NCBI RefSeq assembly: GCF_020510425.1
Contig: NZ_JAHBAH010000001.1
Location: 310,001 to 374,000, forward strand
DNA: 64,000 bases
Origin: Quatrionicoccus australiensis
Lineage (GTDB): Bacteria > Pseudomonadota > Gammaproteobacteria > Burkholderiales > Rhodocyclaceae
Direction of reading: 5' to 3'
The notes under the pieces were generated by a model that worked only from the letters and a program-made list of their open reading frames with translations, did not search any database and was not told the origin of the DNA. Positions 28,162 to 37,277 of this stretch are shown here, one piece after another. The position numbers were made by a program, and so were the translations under genes. Each line of letters starts with the position of its first letter. Within the stretch, counting starts at the first letter, position 1.

Positions 28162-30042
28162 ACCAAGCACTCCTGGCGAAACGCTCATGCCGTAGTTCAG
28201 CTTATCAACGCCTCCCTTGCCGATTGCGTTCTGCAATGCCTGGCCCAATCTCCCTGGTTTCACAGAGTTTTCCATGACCGTAGCTGCTGCCTGCGGGTCA
28301 AGCAGGATGTCAGCCATTCGGCTTTTCATTGCGTCATCTGAGCCTTGATAAATCTTGTTGGAAATAGCCTTTGCGGCCCCCATCAGCTTTGATCCTGCGC
28401 CAAGCGTCAAGATGTTACCGAGTGCGCCGACAGCAGGCGGCATGCCTGACTGCGCGGCAAGGTTGTCCATTGCGAAGTTCTGGAACGTGTTTGACCCTGC
28501 ACCTCGCCCCATATCAGCAGCAGCGGCAGAGCGCGACAGATCAGCACCGATTCCGTTTAGCGTAGCCATCTGCTCAGGCGCCATGACGTCCTCAAGGTTG
28601 CGCTTTATGCCTCCTGTTGCGTTCTTTACAAGGTTTCCGCGAACGTCGTTTAAGGCATTGGCAAACGAACTTCCAGCCTGTCGGAACTGCGCTCCGCTTG
28701 GGTGATAGCTAACAAGCGCCGGCTCCAATTTGTTGAGCAGTTCTTGCCCGATTTGCATCTGCGAAATTGGCACAGTTCCTTCTGCCCATGATTGGCGAGC
28801 TTGTCCATATTCCGGAATGGCGTTATCTGCCCAATTAACCAAGTCTTGCTTGACGCCAAGCCCTGCGCTCTTTGCATTATTCCCAATCGCAGCAGTTGGA
28901 TTAGTATTCACAACATCGTCAATTGCTTTCTTGATGAGGTCGATTCCACGCCCGGTAAATTGTGCATTCTGTGCAGCAGTTGTCTGCATAACTGGACGGC
29001 CGGTTGCCAGATCAATCCTGCCAGTTGCAACCGAAGATTCAGGAATGTCCGAGCCGAACTTAATAGGCCGGTTCGTCATGCGAGCAATTTCTTGTGCCTG
29101 AGCAATCGTTCCGTTAGGAAGACGAGACATGATTTCACGTAGTTGCTCATCCGACGTTACAACAGCACTGTCAGCAGCCTTATAAAGCGGATCAGTAGCA
29201 GACTTACGCGCAGAAATAGCCGCCTGCATGGCCTGTTCATCGCCAGCAATGCCGCGCAAAGCTTCTACACGGGCCGCGTTGTTGCTCATGCCTCTATGCG
29301 CATATGCGTCAGGATTTGCGGCACTCATGGCGCGTTGTAGCGCTGCGATGCCGCCAGAATCCGCAACCTCGGCAGCAGTCGGCACAGAACCCGGCACTAG
29401 CTCAGTTGCTCCACGGAGTCGCGAAATAACATCATCCGCATTGTTCCCGGCGGCACGTCGAAGAACCTCACCAACAATCTTTTCCTGACCAGATTTAGTC
29501 AAAGGCATAGCCGCTGCGTTTGCAATCCTTCCAGCGCCTGAAATCACCTTCCCTGCGCCAATGCCTGCGCCGCCACCTAGGCCGCTAAATGATGCGGCTT
29601 GCGCACGTTCTCCAAGCGTTCCTGGGGTCAGTGCAGCACCGGCCAAAGCATTAATCAGCGTTGCCCCAGTAACTGTGTTCGCTCCGGGAATTGCGGCGGT
29701 AGGCGCAAGCAATGCGACATTCCCGAAAATATTACCTGCTGTTCCTGCGCCTGTATTCATCAGAGGCGCATCGAGACGGCGAGATTCTTCAATGTCTTTT
29801 TGATCGACAAGGCCAATCATTTGACCAAGACCACGGCCGGCGTCTGTGATTGATTTTCCAGCGCCAGCGGCAAACCTTTCAAACGTGTTCATGTCGCTAG
29901 TCGGATTCATCGCAGGGTCTGCTTTTGCAGCAGGAGCGGCCATTTGCTGGCGAATCTGACGGGCAAATGCTTGCGCAGCGACAATATCGCCCGCACGATC
30001 AGCATTAACCAAGGCGCGTTTAAGTCGTTCAAGGTCGGCCAT
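28129..30042 (-). CDS. Putative virion DNA-ejection protein
   Basis: 637 residues, rich in Ala and Gly, without catalytic motifs. A hydrophobic Gly/Ala region (about 115-170, GGGAGIGAGKVISGAG) could insert into membranes. The position between tail fibre and a chain of smaller helical proteins is that of podovirus internal virion proteins, which leave the head with the DNA. No lytic transglycosylase motif is visible. The function is inferred from place and composition. Confidence 0.6.
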   Translation of the reverse strand: MADLERLKRALVNADRAGDIVAAQAFARQIRQQMAAPAAKADPAMNPTSDMNTFERFAAGAGKSITDAGRGLGQMIGLVDQKDIEESRRLDAPLMNTGAGTAGNIFGNVALLAPTAAIPGANTVTGATLINALAGAALTPGTLGERAQAASFSGLGGGAGIGAGKVISGAGRIANAAAMPLTKSGQEKIVGEVLRRAAGNNADDVISRLRGATELVPGSVPTAAEVADSGGIAALQRAMSAANPDAYAHRGMSNNAARVEALRGIAGDEQAMQAAISARKSATDPLYKAADSAVVTSDEQLREIMSRLPNGTIAQAQEIARMTNRPIKFGSDIPESSVATGRIDLATGRPVMQTTAAQNAQFTGRGIDLIKKAIDDVVNTNPTAAIGNNAKSAGLGVKQDLVNWADNAIPEYGQARQSWAEGTVPISQMQIGQELLNKLEPALVSYHPSGAQFRQAGSSFANALNDVRGNLVKNATGGIKRNLEDVMAPEQMATLNGIGADLSRSAAAADMGRGAGSNTFQNFAMDNLAAQSGMPPAVGALGNILTLGAGSKLMGAAKAISNKIYQGSDDAMKSRMADILLDPQAAATVMENSVKPGRLGQALQNAIGKGGVDKLNYGMSVSPGVLGSAFALPYGIQ

Positions 30043-30052
30043 TTTATTTGCC

Positions 30053-31402
30053 TTATCTAACTATTGGATCGTGTTTGTTCAAAAGTGCATCAATGTTGCT
30101 GCCTGTTTTCGCAGGACTAGGCGCAACGTATCCGGTTACATCAATGTCAGGATTGCCGAAATTTCGGCGGATTTGATTTACATTCATCCGGTGCAACTCG
30201 ACGGCGCGCTCATTGATTCCTTGGATTTCATTGATGCGCTGCTTAACAACGTCTGGATCGTTGATGTTGGTCATCAATTCATTCCATGCGCGCTTAGCGT
30301 CTCCATCAGTCTGTACGCCCTTATTCAGTCGCAAAGAGTCATTGCGGAGCTTTTCAAGCGTTGCTTGGAAGCTTGCAAAATTACGGCTTCCTTCATCACT
30401 TGCGCCGGCAAAGTTCTTCCCCTTGTTAAACATGTTTGCAACAGGCCCAAGACGGAGTTTTCCGGCGTCAATATCATTGGCAAACCGTTGCAGCATCGGA
30501 TTAATGTTCGATGCAATGGACATGTTTTCCAGACCTTCTTGCTGGAGCTTCAACGCACCAACGGGCATGGGTTTTTGAACTGCTGCGGGCGCAGTAACAG
30601 AGCCATCAGGATTAACAGTTTGCTGTCCGATCTTCGAACGCGTTAGATCACGGCTGGCAAGATGTTGAGCAGCAGATGCATTAGCGTTGTTTGCCTGAGC
30701 GCGATTTTCAACAGCGGAAGTTTTTCCGATATCGTTTAGCTCTTGCTGTCCGCTAAATTGATTGAATACTCCAGAAGTGCCCATGTTATTGAATTCACCC
30801 TTGCCGGCAGCAGCAGCAACAGAAGGGCCAAGAGCAGCGCGGAAGCGAGGATCAGCAATAGCCTGATCCAATCGTCCCTGACCAAGCAGCTTTACAAAAG
30901 CATCAGTCATGTGCGCAACTTCTGAATTACCAGTTCCGCCAAGATTAGCTAAATGTACGCCGCGTGCCAAATTGTATTTTCGCTCGACATCCGGCGAATA
31001 CCACGAAGGTGCGGGCTTGTTCATTTCAGGCGCAGCAGGGCCGTCCTGATCTGGCGGCAACATCTCGGCAGGACGAACGCCCCAATTCCCCTGAGACTGA
31101 TACGACGACAGATCGTTGCCTTGTTGGTCGCTCAAACCAGCCAGCGCAGACGCGATCTTTGAGCCAAATTCAGGAGTTTGGAACGAACGGCGCTGCTGCT
31201 CTGCTGCTGCCTTCTCTCGCATAAGCCCTGCCTGCTCGTTAAACAGATTGGCATGCGCTTCCATCTGGCCTTGTTGCGCAAGCGCCTGAGCCATCTTTGT
31301 GCGCCCTGCTTCATAGGAGTTCTGGCCTTGGAAAATCTGACGCCCAGCTTGCGCCCAAGGAGCCGCTAACATTGCTGCGTTTTCGTATGCGTTAGTCGGC
31401 AT
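30053..31402 (-). CDS. Putative internal virion protein
   Basis: 449 residues, helical and Ala/Gln/Asn-rich, with coiled-coil-like stretches near the N-terminus (about 30-75, EAGRTKMAQALAQQG and MREKAAAEQQRR). No enzyme motif is seen. It sits 10 bases from its neighbour in a run of four such proteins. Probably an ejection or head-tail internal protein; assigned by position. Confidence 0.55.
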   Translation of the reverse strand: MPTNAYENAAMLAAPWAQAGRQIFQGQNSYEAGRTKMAQALAQQGQMEAHANLFNEQAGLMREKAAAEQQRRSFQTPEFGSKIASALAGLSDQQGNDLSSYQSQGNWGVRPAEMLPPDQDGPAAPEMNKPAPSWYSPDVERKYNLARGVHLANLGGTGNSEVAHMTDAFVKLLGQGRLDQAIADPRFRAALGPSVAAAAGKGEFNNMGTSGVFNQFSGQQELNDIGKTSAVENRAQANNANASAAQHLASRDLTRSKIGQQTVNPDGSVTAPAAVQKPMPVGALKLQQEGLENMSIASNINPMLQRFANDIDAGKLRLGPVANMFNKGKNFAGASDEGSRNFASFQATLEKLRNDSLRLNKGVQTDGDAKRAWNELMTNINDPDVVKQRINEIQGINERAVELHRMNVNQIRRNFGNPDIDVTGYVAPSPAKTGSNIDALLNKHDPIVR

Positions 31403-31404
31403 GA

Positions 31405-32058
31405 TTACCTCATTAAATTAGTGTTGGATGCAGCGCTACCAAGCGAACCACCAAATCCAGAGCCAAGCCCACTAGAGCCAACAGAAGACATAAACGATCC
31501 GAGAGCGGCTTTGCCTGAGTCAATCTTTCCGGCTGCGATGATTCCTGGCTGCGCTGCATCAAGTGCGCCTTTGGCATTTCGGCCAATAATCCCAAGCTGG
31601 TTTGCATAGTCGGCATTCTTGATGCCCTCTTGACCAAGCATGTCCTGAACGCCTCGCATCTTGCCCATCAGCCGAGCCATATCAACCGAACGCTGGAACT
31701 GGTTAGCCATCTTTCCCTGTTGGTCGGTGATGAATGCATCGGACAGTTTTCCAGTTGCTTGCTCTCCGGCTCCAAGCTGCTCACGCGACTTAACCAGCGA
31801 ATCAACAAGCGAATTACCCGCCTGCTCTCTCGCTGCGTTGAGCCGATCAGTACGATCCGTCATGTCGTATTCTTGAGCGTTTTCCATGGCCTTTGCTTCG
31901 GCCTTCTTCGCCCAATTGTCTTGCTGCTCCATGGCAGAATTCAGCGCAGCAGCTTGACGGTCTGCCGCATCATTTGCAGCTTCTGATTGCATGTAGCTAC
32001 CACCAGCGGCAAGAGCAGCCATTGCGGCGTAGAAGATAGGGCTTACTGCGTCACACAT
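31405..32058 (-). CDS. Putative internal virion protein
   Basis: 217 residues. A short hydrophobic N-terminus (IFYAAMAALAAGGSYM) is followed by charged helices and a Gly/Ser-rich tail. Small internal virion proteins of podoviruses such as T7 gp14 share this plan, but no sequence match can be claimed. It is separated from both neighbours by 2 bases. Confidence 0.55.
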   Translation of the reverse strand: MCDAVSPIFYAAMAALAAGGSYMQSEAANDAADRQAAALNSAMEQQDNWAKKAEAKAMENAQEYDMTDRTDRLNAAREQAGNSLVDSLVKSREQLGAGEQATGKLSDAFITDQQGKMANQFQRSVDMARLMGKMRGVQDMLGQEGIKNADYANQLGIIGRNAKGALDAAQPGIIAAGKIDSGKAALGSFMSSVGSSGLGSGFGGSLGSAASNTNLMR

Positions 32059-32060
32059 GA

Positions 32061-32711
32061 TTAGCTGCTCGATGTATTGCCGCTGTATGCGGAATTGTTA
32101 GCGTAGAAATTCCCGGTTCCTGACCCATACTGCTGCTTCGCCGTATTGGCTCCGGCGTTGTATTGCGCATTGTTGTAAGAGCCGAGCAGATCAGAGAACA
32201 CGTTAGCCATACGCTGAGACTGGTAAGCCTCTTTAGCTGCGTTGGAGTTCGTTTGCATGGTGCTTATTGCGTTCTGCGCAGCGCTTCCTTGATCGAGGCC
32301 AGCGACAACCTTTGCAATCAGGTTAAGTCGTGCGGTTTCGTCGGATGTCTTGAACTGGGTCGCTGTAGAGTCAGCGCGGTTGGCAACATCAATCAACCCA
32401 CGATCCATGCGCTTCTGATATTCAGAATCTAGGTCGTTTGACTGAGAAGAGCCGATAATTCCTTGGCGAGCCTTCTGGAATTCCATGTCGCGCTTTGCTT
32501 TTGCCGAATCTTCGCCAAGCTGTTCTGAGTAGAACTGCCGCGTGTCATTGCGCGTCGTGTCGTACATCGCTTGACGCTTTGCTGCTGCCTCGTCATTTCC
32601 TTGGCCGAAGATGGCATTAACCGCTGCCGTGCCTTCGTCAATTCTTTTCAGGCGAGCCGCTTCGCGATCACTTGCCCCGCCATCTCCACCACCACCGCCG
32701 CCACCGCTCAT
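32061..32711 (-). CDS. Putative internal virion or tail-associated protein
   Basis: 216 residues with a glycine run at the start (SGGGGGGGDGGASD), charged helices in the middle and an Asn/Ser/Tyr-rich tail. Not recognised. It overlaps the next upstream gene by ATGA, consistent with translational coupling in the late operon. Confidence 0.55.
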   Translation of the reverse strand: MSGGGGGGGDGGASDREAARLKRIDEGTAAVNAIFGQGNDEAAAKRQAMYDTTRNDTRQFYSEQLGEDSAKAKRDMEFQKARQGIIGSSQSNDLDSEYQKRMDRGLIDVANRADSTATQFKTSDETARLNLIAKVVAGLDQGSAAQNAISTMQTNSNAAKEAYQSQRMANVFSDLLGSYNNAQYNAGANTAKQQYGSGTGNFYANNSAYSGNTSSS

Positions 32712-33109
32712 ATTTCAGACTCCATTACAATGCACTTCTGGCGCATGCCGGCCATCGAATAGAGCCGCGCCGCAGAAGGTCTTGCAGAGCATTCAATCTT
32801 TGTTGCCCCGCATCGCTTCATCAGTTCTTCAAGCTGGAATCTGGTTTGTTTGCTGACGATCATTCGCCCACCGATGGACGTAATAACCGCAACTCTTGCA
32901 TTTGCCCGGTCAGAGAACTCAATAGAGCAAGCCCCTTTGATTTCTCCACCGTCTTCCGCAATAACCAAATGCCAATATCCTTGACCAAGCAGGGCGCGTG
33001 CTTGATCTATCGTGTAATCCTCACTGAACATCAGGCCGGATGCGATAAACGCTTCCACTTTCGGCCAGTTCTGATGTATCAGGTGAAAAGGAACGGTACG
33101 GATTTCCAC
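32708..33109 (-). CDS. Hypothetical phage protein, GNAT-like fold suspected
   Basis: 133 residues. The order of strands and the motifs HLVIAEDGGEIKGACSIEF and RLYSMAGMRQK (a GNAT-like C-terminal helix with Y-x-x-x-G) resemble small acetyltransferase-fold proteins carried by phages, but the acetyl-CoA loop is not clear. The start appears to be GTG at 33109. A structural rather than enzymatic role is equally possible. Confidence 0.5.
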   Translation of the reverse strand: MEIRTVPFHLIHQNWPKVEAFIASGLMFSEDYTIDQARALLGQGYWHLVIAEDGGEIKGACSIEFSDRANARVAVITSIGGRMIVSKQTRFQLEELMKRCGATKIECSARPSAARLYSMAGMRQKCIVMESEI

Positions 33110-33156
33110 GATTTTCCAGCCCTAAACTATTGGGCCGAATGTATTAAATCGCGGCG

Positions 33157-33168
33157 AAGGTGATAAAT
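33157..33168 (-). promoter_or_regulatory. Third copy of the late-operon motif ATTTATCACCTT
   Basis: Matches the 5' 12 bases of the promoter-like elements at 38466 and 43208 and overlaps the stop of the upstream gene. The TAATAC that follows is 4 bases closer than in the other copies, so activity is doubtful. Confidence 0.35.
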
Positions 33169-33620
33169 TACTTTGTTATGGCGTAGCAGTAGAAGTCTGT
33201 GCCGTCTTTCCCGAATGACTTCATCACGGATTCTTTCTGAAATCCGATTAACTCAAGCCATTTATGTGCCTGCGTGTGAAACGATGCGCTATAGCACTGA
33301 ATGCGATGCACATCATTTTCAAATAGCGTTGCAATTATTCGCTTTGCAGCCTTGGCAACTTCTACGCCAGCTAAGCCGATTTCGTTTGTACCAACAAGCC
33401 AGCCCTGCCCTACCCCCGGCGTTGATGTTGCTACACCAAGAATACAAACAGGGTTATCGTTATGGATAACTGCAAATTTACCGCCCGGAGAGCGATAAAG
33501 ATCAGCAGCCAATTCAAAAGGGTCATTGTTCCATCGAGTTGACATTACCTCGGAGAAATCATCTTCGCGCAAGTTAATGCAGACCTCGATAATGTCCGGG
33601 AAAGAGGCTTTTACGATCAT
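33168..33620 (-). CDS. DUF2833-like phage protein, GNAT fold
   Basis: 150 residues. Two blocks, VCINLREDDFSEV and HTQAHKWLELIGFQKESVM, match the DUF2833 family known from T7-group internal virion protein A and relatives, which has an acetyltransferase-like fold. In T7 that protein is needed for virion assembly. It overlaps the repeat-bearing 771-residue tail protein by ATGA. Confidence 0.65.
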   Translation of the reverse strand: MIVKASFPDIIEVCINLREDDFSEVMSTRWNNDPFELAADLYRSPGGKFAVIHNDNPVCILGVATSTPGVGQGWLVGTNEIGLAGVEVAKAAKRIIATLFENDVHRIQCYSASFHTQAHKWLELIGFQKESVMKSFGKDGTDFYCYAITK

Positions 33621-35932
33621 GAAATAGACGCAAGGTTCTGATAATAGAACGTTAGCGCATGGAGTTCGAAAGGCTGGTCGTTGGTTGCCCTAATCACTGG
33701 CGCAATACCAACAGAAACAACCTCTACGGCTGTCATTTCACCCGGCCTTGTATCTCCAGTCATTCTAATCTCTGGAGTGATTGCAGACGGATTGCGAGAA
33801 TCAAACTTTATCTGCATGTCAGCAGAGCCGATCATCACAGAATCCATGCCGAGAATCTGCTTCATGACACCCGGCGTCTTGAAGTCAAGATATGGGAATT
33901 CGATAGTTACATCGAAATCAACGCCAGCATCAGAATACGCGTTTTCATCCAGCTTATAAACGGTGTTGCCTGCGCGGAAATACAAGTCTCCGTCAAGCTC
34001 CGTAACGTCTGTGATGTTGAACGGAAAAACATACTTTGACCAAGCCGAGATTTTAGACGTTCTGGAGAATGAATAAACGAACGCTACATTTCCGTTCATG
34101 GCCCAATACTGACCGCCACCACGGAAATAGAATGCACGAATATCGTCATTAACACCAAAAGACTGCTTTATCATTGAATCAATCGGCGATCCTGCGTCGA
34201 CGTCAATCATGTTCCCGGTGGTTGATTGCGTCGTGATAGAACGAATTCCGTCATAGCTGGTAAAGAACACATCGCCTGCCATGTTTGACGCACCATGCGG
34301 ATATGGACAGCCTGCGTCAATGCCTTGGATAAACGACATTTTTGCAGGATCAGGATCAACAGACCAAACCTGCGCAGAGTCCCGGAAAAACACAACGAGA
34401 TTACCGGAATATTCGCCTAGCGCGGTTGGGTTGGTTGATCCTGATTGCTGAATGCCAACACCAAGGAAACCAGCATCGCTGGATTCAGTCCAATTGCGCG
34501 GATTCGATGTTTTGCAGAAGCGGACAACTTCATCATCCACAGCAAATATCTTTGACGATTTCTTGATTACTGCTGACGTATGCGGGCAATTTTCGTCGTA
34601 AATCTCTGTACCACGGCAAGTGTATTCAGGGATGGCAACGCAGGTGTATTGCGCCTTTGCTCGGCACGTATAGACGGCAGGCGTTCGGCACGTAAAAACA
34701 ACCGTTCCATTGGTTACGGTTGCGCCTGGCGTAGTCGGCCAAGTTGGCTGAGTTCCTGCGGTTGTTCCTGCGGTCGTTACTTCGTACAGCAGGCCGTTTG
34801 CAATGACCGGGCGACGGAAAGCACCAAGAGTAAGCGCAGTTGTCGCCGCCCATGCGGTAGCAACAGAATCATACTCTGTTACGGTTGATCCTACCGTGGT
34901 AGGCCAAGTTGGCTCAACACCAGAAGTCGCACCAGCAGTGGTTACTTCATACAGGTAATTGGTTGTTGAGCTAGTCTTTCGGATTGATCCTAGCGTGACG
35001 TTTTCCGGAGGAAAAACAGTTGAGTAAGCAACGCAAGTAAATACAACCGTTCCGCTTGTTACCGTGTTTCCAACGATAACGGGCCATGTCGGCTCTACAT
35101 TTCCACAGCGTCCAGCAGTGGTTACTTTGTACAGGTACGTGTTGCTAGTTGTTGGATGACGGATTGCGTCAAGCACCAAATCCTCATACTTCAAAAATCC
35201 AGATTCTGAATATCCAGAGTCATAGACAGTATCGCCAAGCACAGAAGGCCACGTAGGCTCAACTGGCCCGGAGAAACCAGCAATTGAGCACTGATATACA
35301 AAACCAGTACTAGCAGAAGGCTTAAACGCATCTCCAAGCGTCTTTTCAGATAATGAAGACCACGAAGGATACGAAGCCTCAAGTTCTGCAATTGATGCGC
35401 CAATAGTCGTAGGCCAAGCTGGCTCAACGTTCGACGCAACACCAGAAACAGATACCTCATAGCGCAGTCCATTGTTAGTAACTGGCCGGATTACATCGCC
35501 AAGTGTCGTAACTAGGTAAGAATCCCATGGCGTAAGAGATGCCGGATTGTCAATGTAGTGGTGCTTGATTTCACCGTTGTTGTATTCGACGGACACATAC
35601 AGGTAGCCGTTGAATACATCGGCATAGTGGATGTTTTTGACCTCTACGGCTGCATTTGTCGGGTGCGTTATCTTGTTCGCAACAAAGCGCGAGTCTGCAT
35701 GCGTAACTGAACCCGTTGCATAGAACGTGTTTAGCTTTCCGCCAGCAGAGCGCAGCCCTTTTGTACCTGATTCGAGCGTCGTAACCAGAGACAGGCCGGG
35801 GCGCTTTCGGATCGTCTTGCCCGTAGTGACATAACAGTTCGTCATGTCGCGCAGTCGGTTTGCGTCAGATACAGATGCACCCTTGCGAAGATCAAGGCCG
35901 CTTGAGAAATCGCTAAATGTGATTGCGCCCAT
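33617..35932 (-). CDS. Large phage head-tail/tail protein with internal repeats
   Basis: 771 residues. It begins with FSSGLDLRKGASVSDANRLR and a KRPGLSLV segment, the common opening of podovirus stabilisation/tail hub proteins. From about residue 130 to 410 it carries five copies of a 40-60 residue unit with the core V-E-P-T-W-P-x3-G-x-T, each preceded by a YEV-TTAG-type strand. Then come three short YTC-containing repeats (about 415-440). The rest is beta-rich and looks like a propeller or tail hub. The repeats may be surface-binding modules; that is inference. Confidence 0.7.
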   Translation of the reverse strand: MGAITFSDFSSGLDLRKGASVSDANRLRDMTNCYVTTGKTIRKRPGLSLVTTLESGTKGLRSAGGKLNTFYATGSVTHADSRFVANKITHPTNAAVEVKNIHYADVFNGYLYVSVEYNNGEIKHHYIDNPASLTPWDSYLVTTLGDVIRPVTNNGLRYEVSVSGVASNVEPAWPTTIGASIAELEASYPSWSSLSEKTLGDAFKPSASTGFVYQCSIAGFSGPVEPTWPSVLGDTVYDSGYSESGFLKYEDLVLDAIRHPTTSNTYLYKVTTAGRCGNVEPTWPVIVGNTVTSGTVVFTCVAYSTVFPPENVTLGSIRKTSSTTNYLYEVTTAGATSGVEPTWPTTVGSTVTEYDSVATAWAATTALTLGAFRRPVIANGLLYEVTTAGTTAGTQPTWPTTPGATVTNGTVVFTCRTPAVYTCRAKAQYTCVAIPEYTCRGTEIYDENCPHTSAVIKKSSKIFAVDDEVVRFCKTSNPRNWTESSDAGFLGVGIQQSGSTNPTALGEYSGNLVVFFRDSAQVWSVDPDPAKMSFIQGIDAGCPYPHGASNMAGDVFFTSYDGIRSITTQSTTGNMIDVDAGSPIDSMIKQSFGVNDDIRAFYFRGGGQYWAMNGNVAFVYSFSRTSKISAWSKYVFPFNITDVTELDGDLYFRAGNTVYKLDENAYSDAGVDFDVTIEFPYLDFKTPGVMKQILGMDSVMIGSADMQIKFDSRNPSAITPEIRMTGDTRPGEMTAVEVVSVGIAPVIRATNDQPFELHALTFYYQNLASIS

Positions 35933-35937
35933 TGGTA

Positions 35938-36576
35938 TTAAACTTGCCGAGGACGCGGCGGAGTTTCGCTAGACGATCCACGGCGAGACACCACAGATTG
36001 GCCGCGATTCTTTGCCTTCAGCTTATTCAACATTGAATTAAGCTGATTCGCGTATGCCTGCCCATCTTCTTGTCGGTAGTGCAGCTTTGCGTTCGTCAGC
36101 GCATGCAAGAAGATTAGGCCGTCATCAATAGATGCGCGGTCGTTGTCTTGTGTGAATCGCGCCGGCTTGGCAACGTAATAACGACGGATCGTGTATTGCG
36201 AGTCAGGAGCAGGCCATATTTCCATCTGAGCGTAACGCTCGTAACGATTCGGAATCGTCTGCTGATCAAATGAGCGCATATCCCATGAAATACCTTCTTG
36301 CATGGGAACCCACCGAGAGCCATCATAAACAGCTATGTCACGAAGGTGCGTAGGTGCACAATCATTTGCCCAGTCGTAAAGCGTCTGACCTACGTTTGTC
36401 TGCTTCTCGTCATACTTTATTAGGTTTCGCCACTCATAGTCAGCAAACAACTGCTCTTGAGCGTTGAGCAGGAAGCTATCAAGTAGCGTTGAATTGATGC
36501 CTGAAGAACCTTGAGCGCCAAAACCAAGACGGCGCGATAAATCAGACCGAAGTTCGCCCAAGGTTCGATAGGTCAT
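35938..36576 (-). CDS. Phage head-tail adaptor protein
   Basis: 212 residues. The opening MTYRTLGELRSDLSRRLGF and the segment EQLFADYEWRNL resemble adaptor proteins that sit between portal and tail in short-tailed phages. The basic, Arg/Ser-rich tail could contact DNA. Its place, one base from the preceding small gene and 5 bases from the large tail protein, fits. Confidence 0.65.
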   Translation of the reverse strand: MTYRTLGELRSDLSRRLGFGAQGSSGINSTLLDSFLLNAQEQLFADYEWRNLIKYDEKQTNVGQTLYDWANDCAPTHLRDIAVYDGSRWVPMQEGISWDMRSFDQQTIPNRYERYAQMEIWPAPDSQYTIRRYYVAKPARFTQDNDRASIDDGLIFLHALTNAKLHYRQEDGQAYANQLNSMLNKLKAKNRGQSVVSRRGSSSETPPRPRQV

Positions 36577-36878
36577 TATTCAGCCTTTGCCGGACGGCCA
36601 ACCTTTTTAACGCCAAGCGCTTCAAGCTGCTTCGGGCCGCGGCCAATGACACGCTCGACGTAGATTTGACCTTCGTCGTTGCGGCCATAAACATTCACAA
36701 GTCGGTCAAACTCTTCTGCCGGGTCAATTTCAACCGGCTCAAACTCGCCTTCGAGTTCTTCGATATTGGAATCACCATGAACGTCGCGGAGGATGTCGAC
36801 TTCATGAGCAAAGACAGTAGCGCCAATGATTTCTGCCATATCCCGGCGAACCAGTACGCGAACGTGTTTAGCTAACAT
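36576..36878 (-). CDS. Hypothetical phage structural-region protein
   Basis: 100 residues, acidic in the middle (EELEGEFEPVEIDPAEEFD) and basic at the end. Not recognised. AAGGAG precedes the ATG at 36878. It lies between a hairpin terminator and the adaptor gene. Confidence 0.6.
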   Translation of the reverse strand: MLAKHVRVLVRRDMAEIIGATVFAHEVDILRDVHGDSNIEELEGEFEPVEIDPAEEFDRLVNVYGRNDEGQIYVERVIGRGPKQLEALGVKKVGRPAKAE

Positions 36879-36899
36879 TTACACTCCTTGAAATTAAAT

Positions 36900-36926
36900 G
36901 CCCCAATCCATTGTGAGGACTGGGGC
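36900..36926 (-). terminator. Weak terminator-like hairpin
   Basis: GCCCCAGTCC and GGATTGGGGC (minus strand) pair with one mismatch around a seven-base loop, followed by ATTTAATTT. It may reduce read-through from capsid genes. Confidence 0.5.
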
Positions 36927-36933
36927 GAACTAC

Positions 36934-37266
36934 TTAGGCCAGAAGCTGGCCTTCAACCGAACCGCTGGTGAAGGCGGTTACATTCAGGCGCATGCGACGA
37001 TAAGCTGTCACAAGGGCCAACTTGCTGCCAGAGTTGGAAGCTGGGGCAACGAACGTGAGCAGATCAGTCCAGGTTGCCGAAGCGTCAGCAACCGAGTCCA
37101 GATCATTGGTGCCTTGAATCTTCGCAGTGCCAACAAAAGCGCCATTGGTCGGCTGAATAACAGCCAGAACCTTGCCGCCACGTTGAAATTCAACATTGCT
37201 GTCTTCCGGCTTGTAGGCGGTGCCAGTGGTTGCGGAGGTAAGCGTGCCGAGAGATTGGTTTTTCAT
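36934..37266 (-). CDS. Putative head decoration protein
   Basis: 110 residues, beta-rich and without charged clusters, directly after the capsid gene. Small proteins in this place usually stabilise the capsid. Good AAGGAG before the ATG. The role is inferred from position only. Confidence 0.55.
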   Translation of the reverse strand: MKNQSLGTLTSATTGTAYKPEDSNVEFQRGGKVLAVIQPTNGAFVGTAKIQGTNDLDSVADASATWTDLLTFVAPASNSGSKLALVTAYRRMRLNVTAFTSGSVEGQLLA

Positions 37267-37277
37267 GTCATCTCTCC

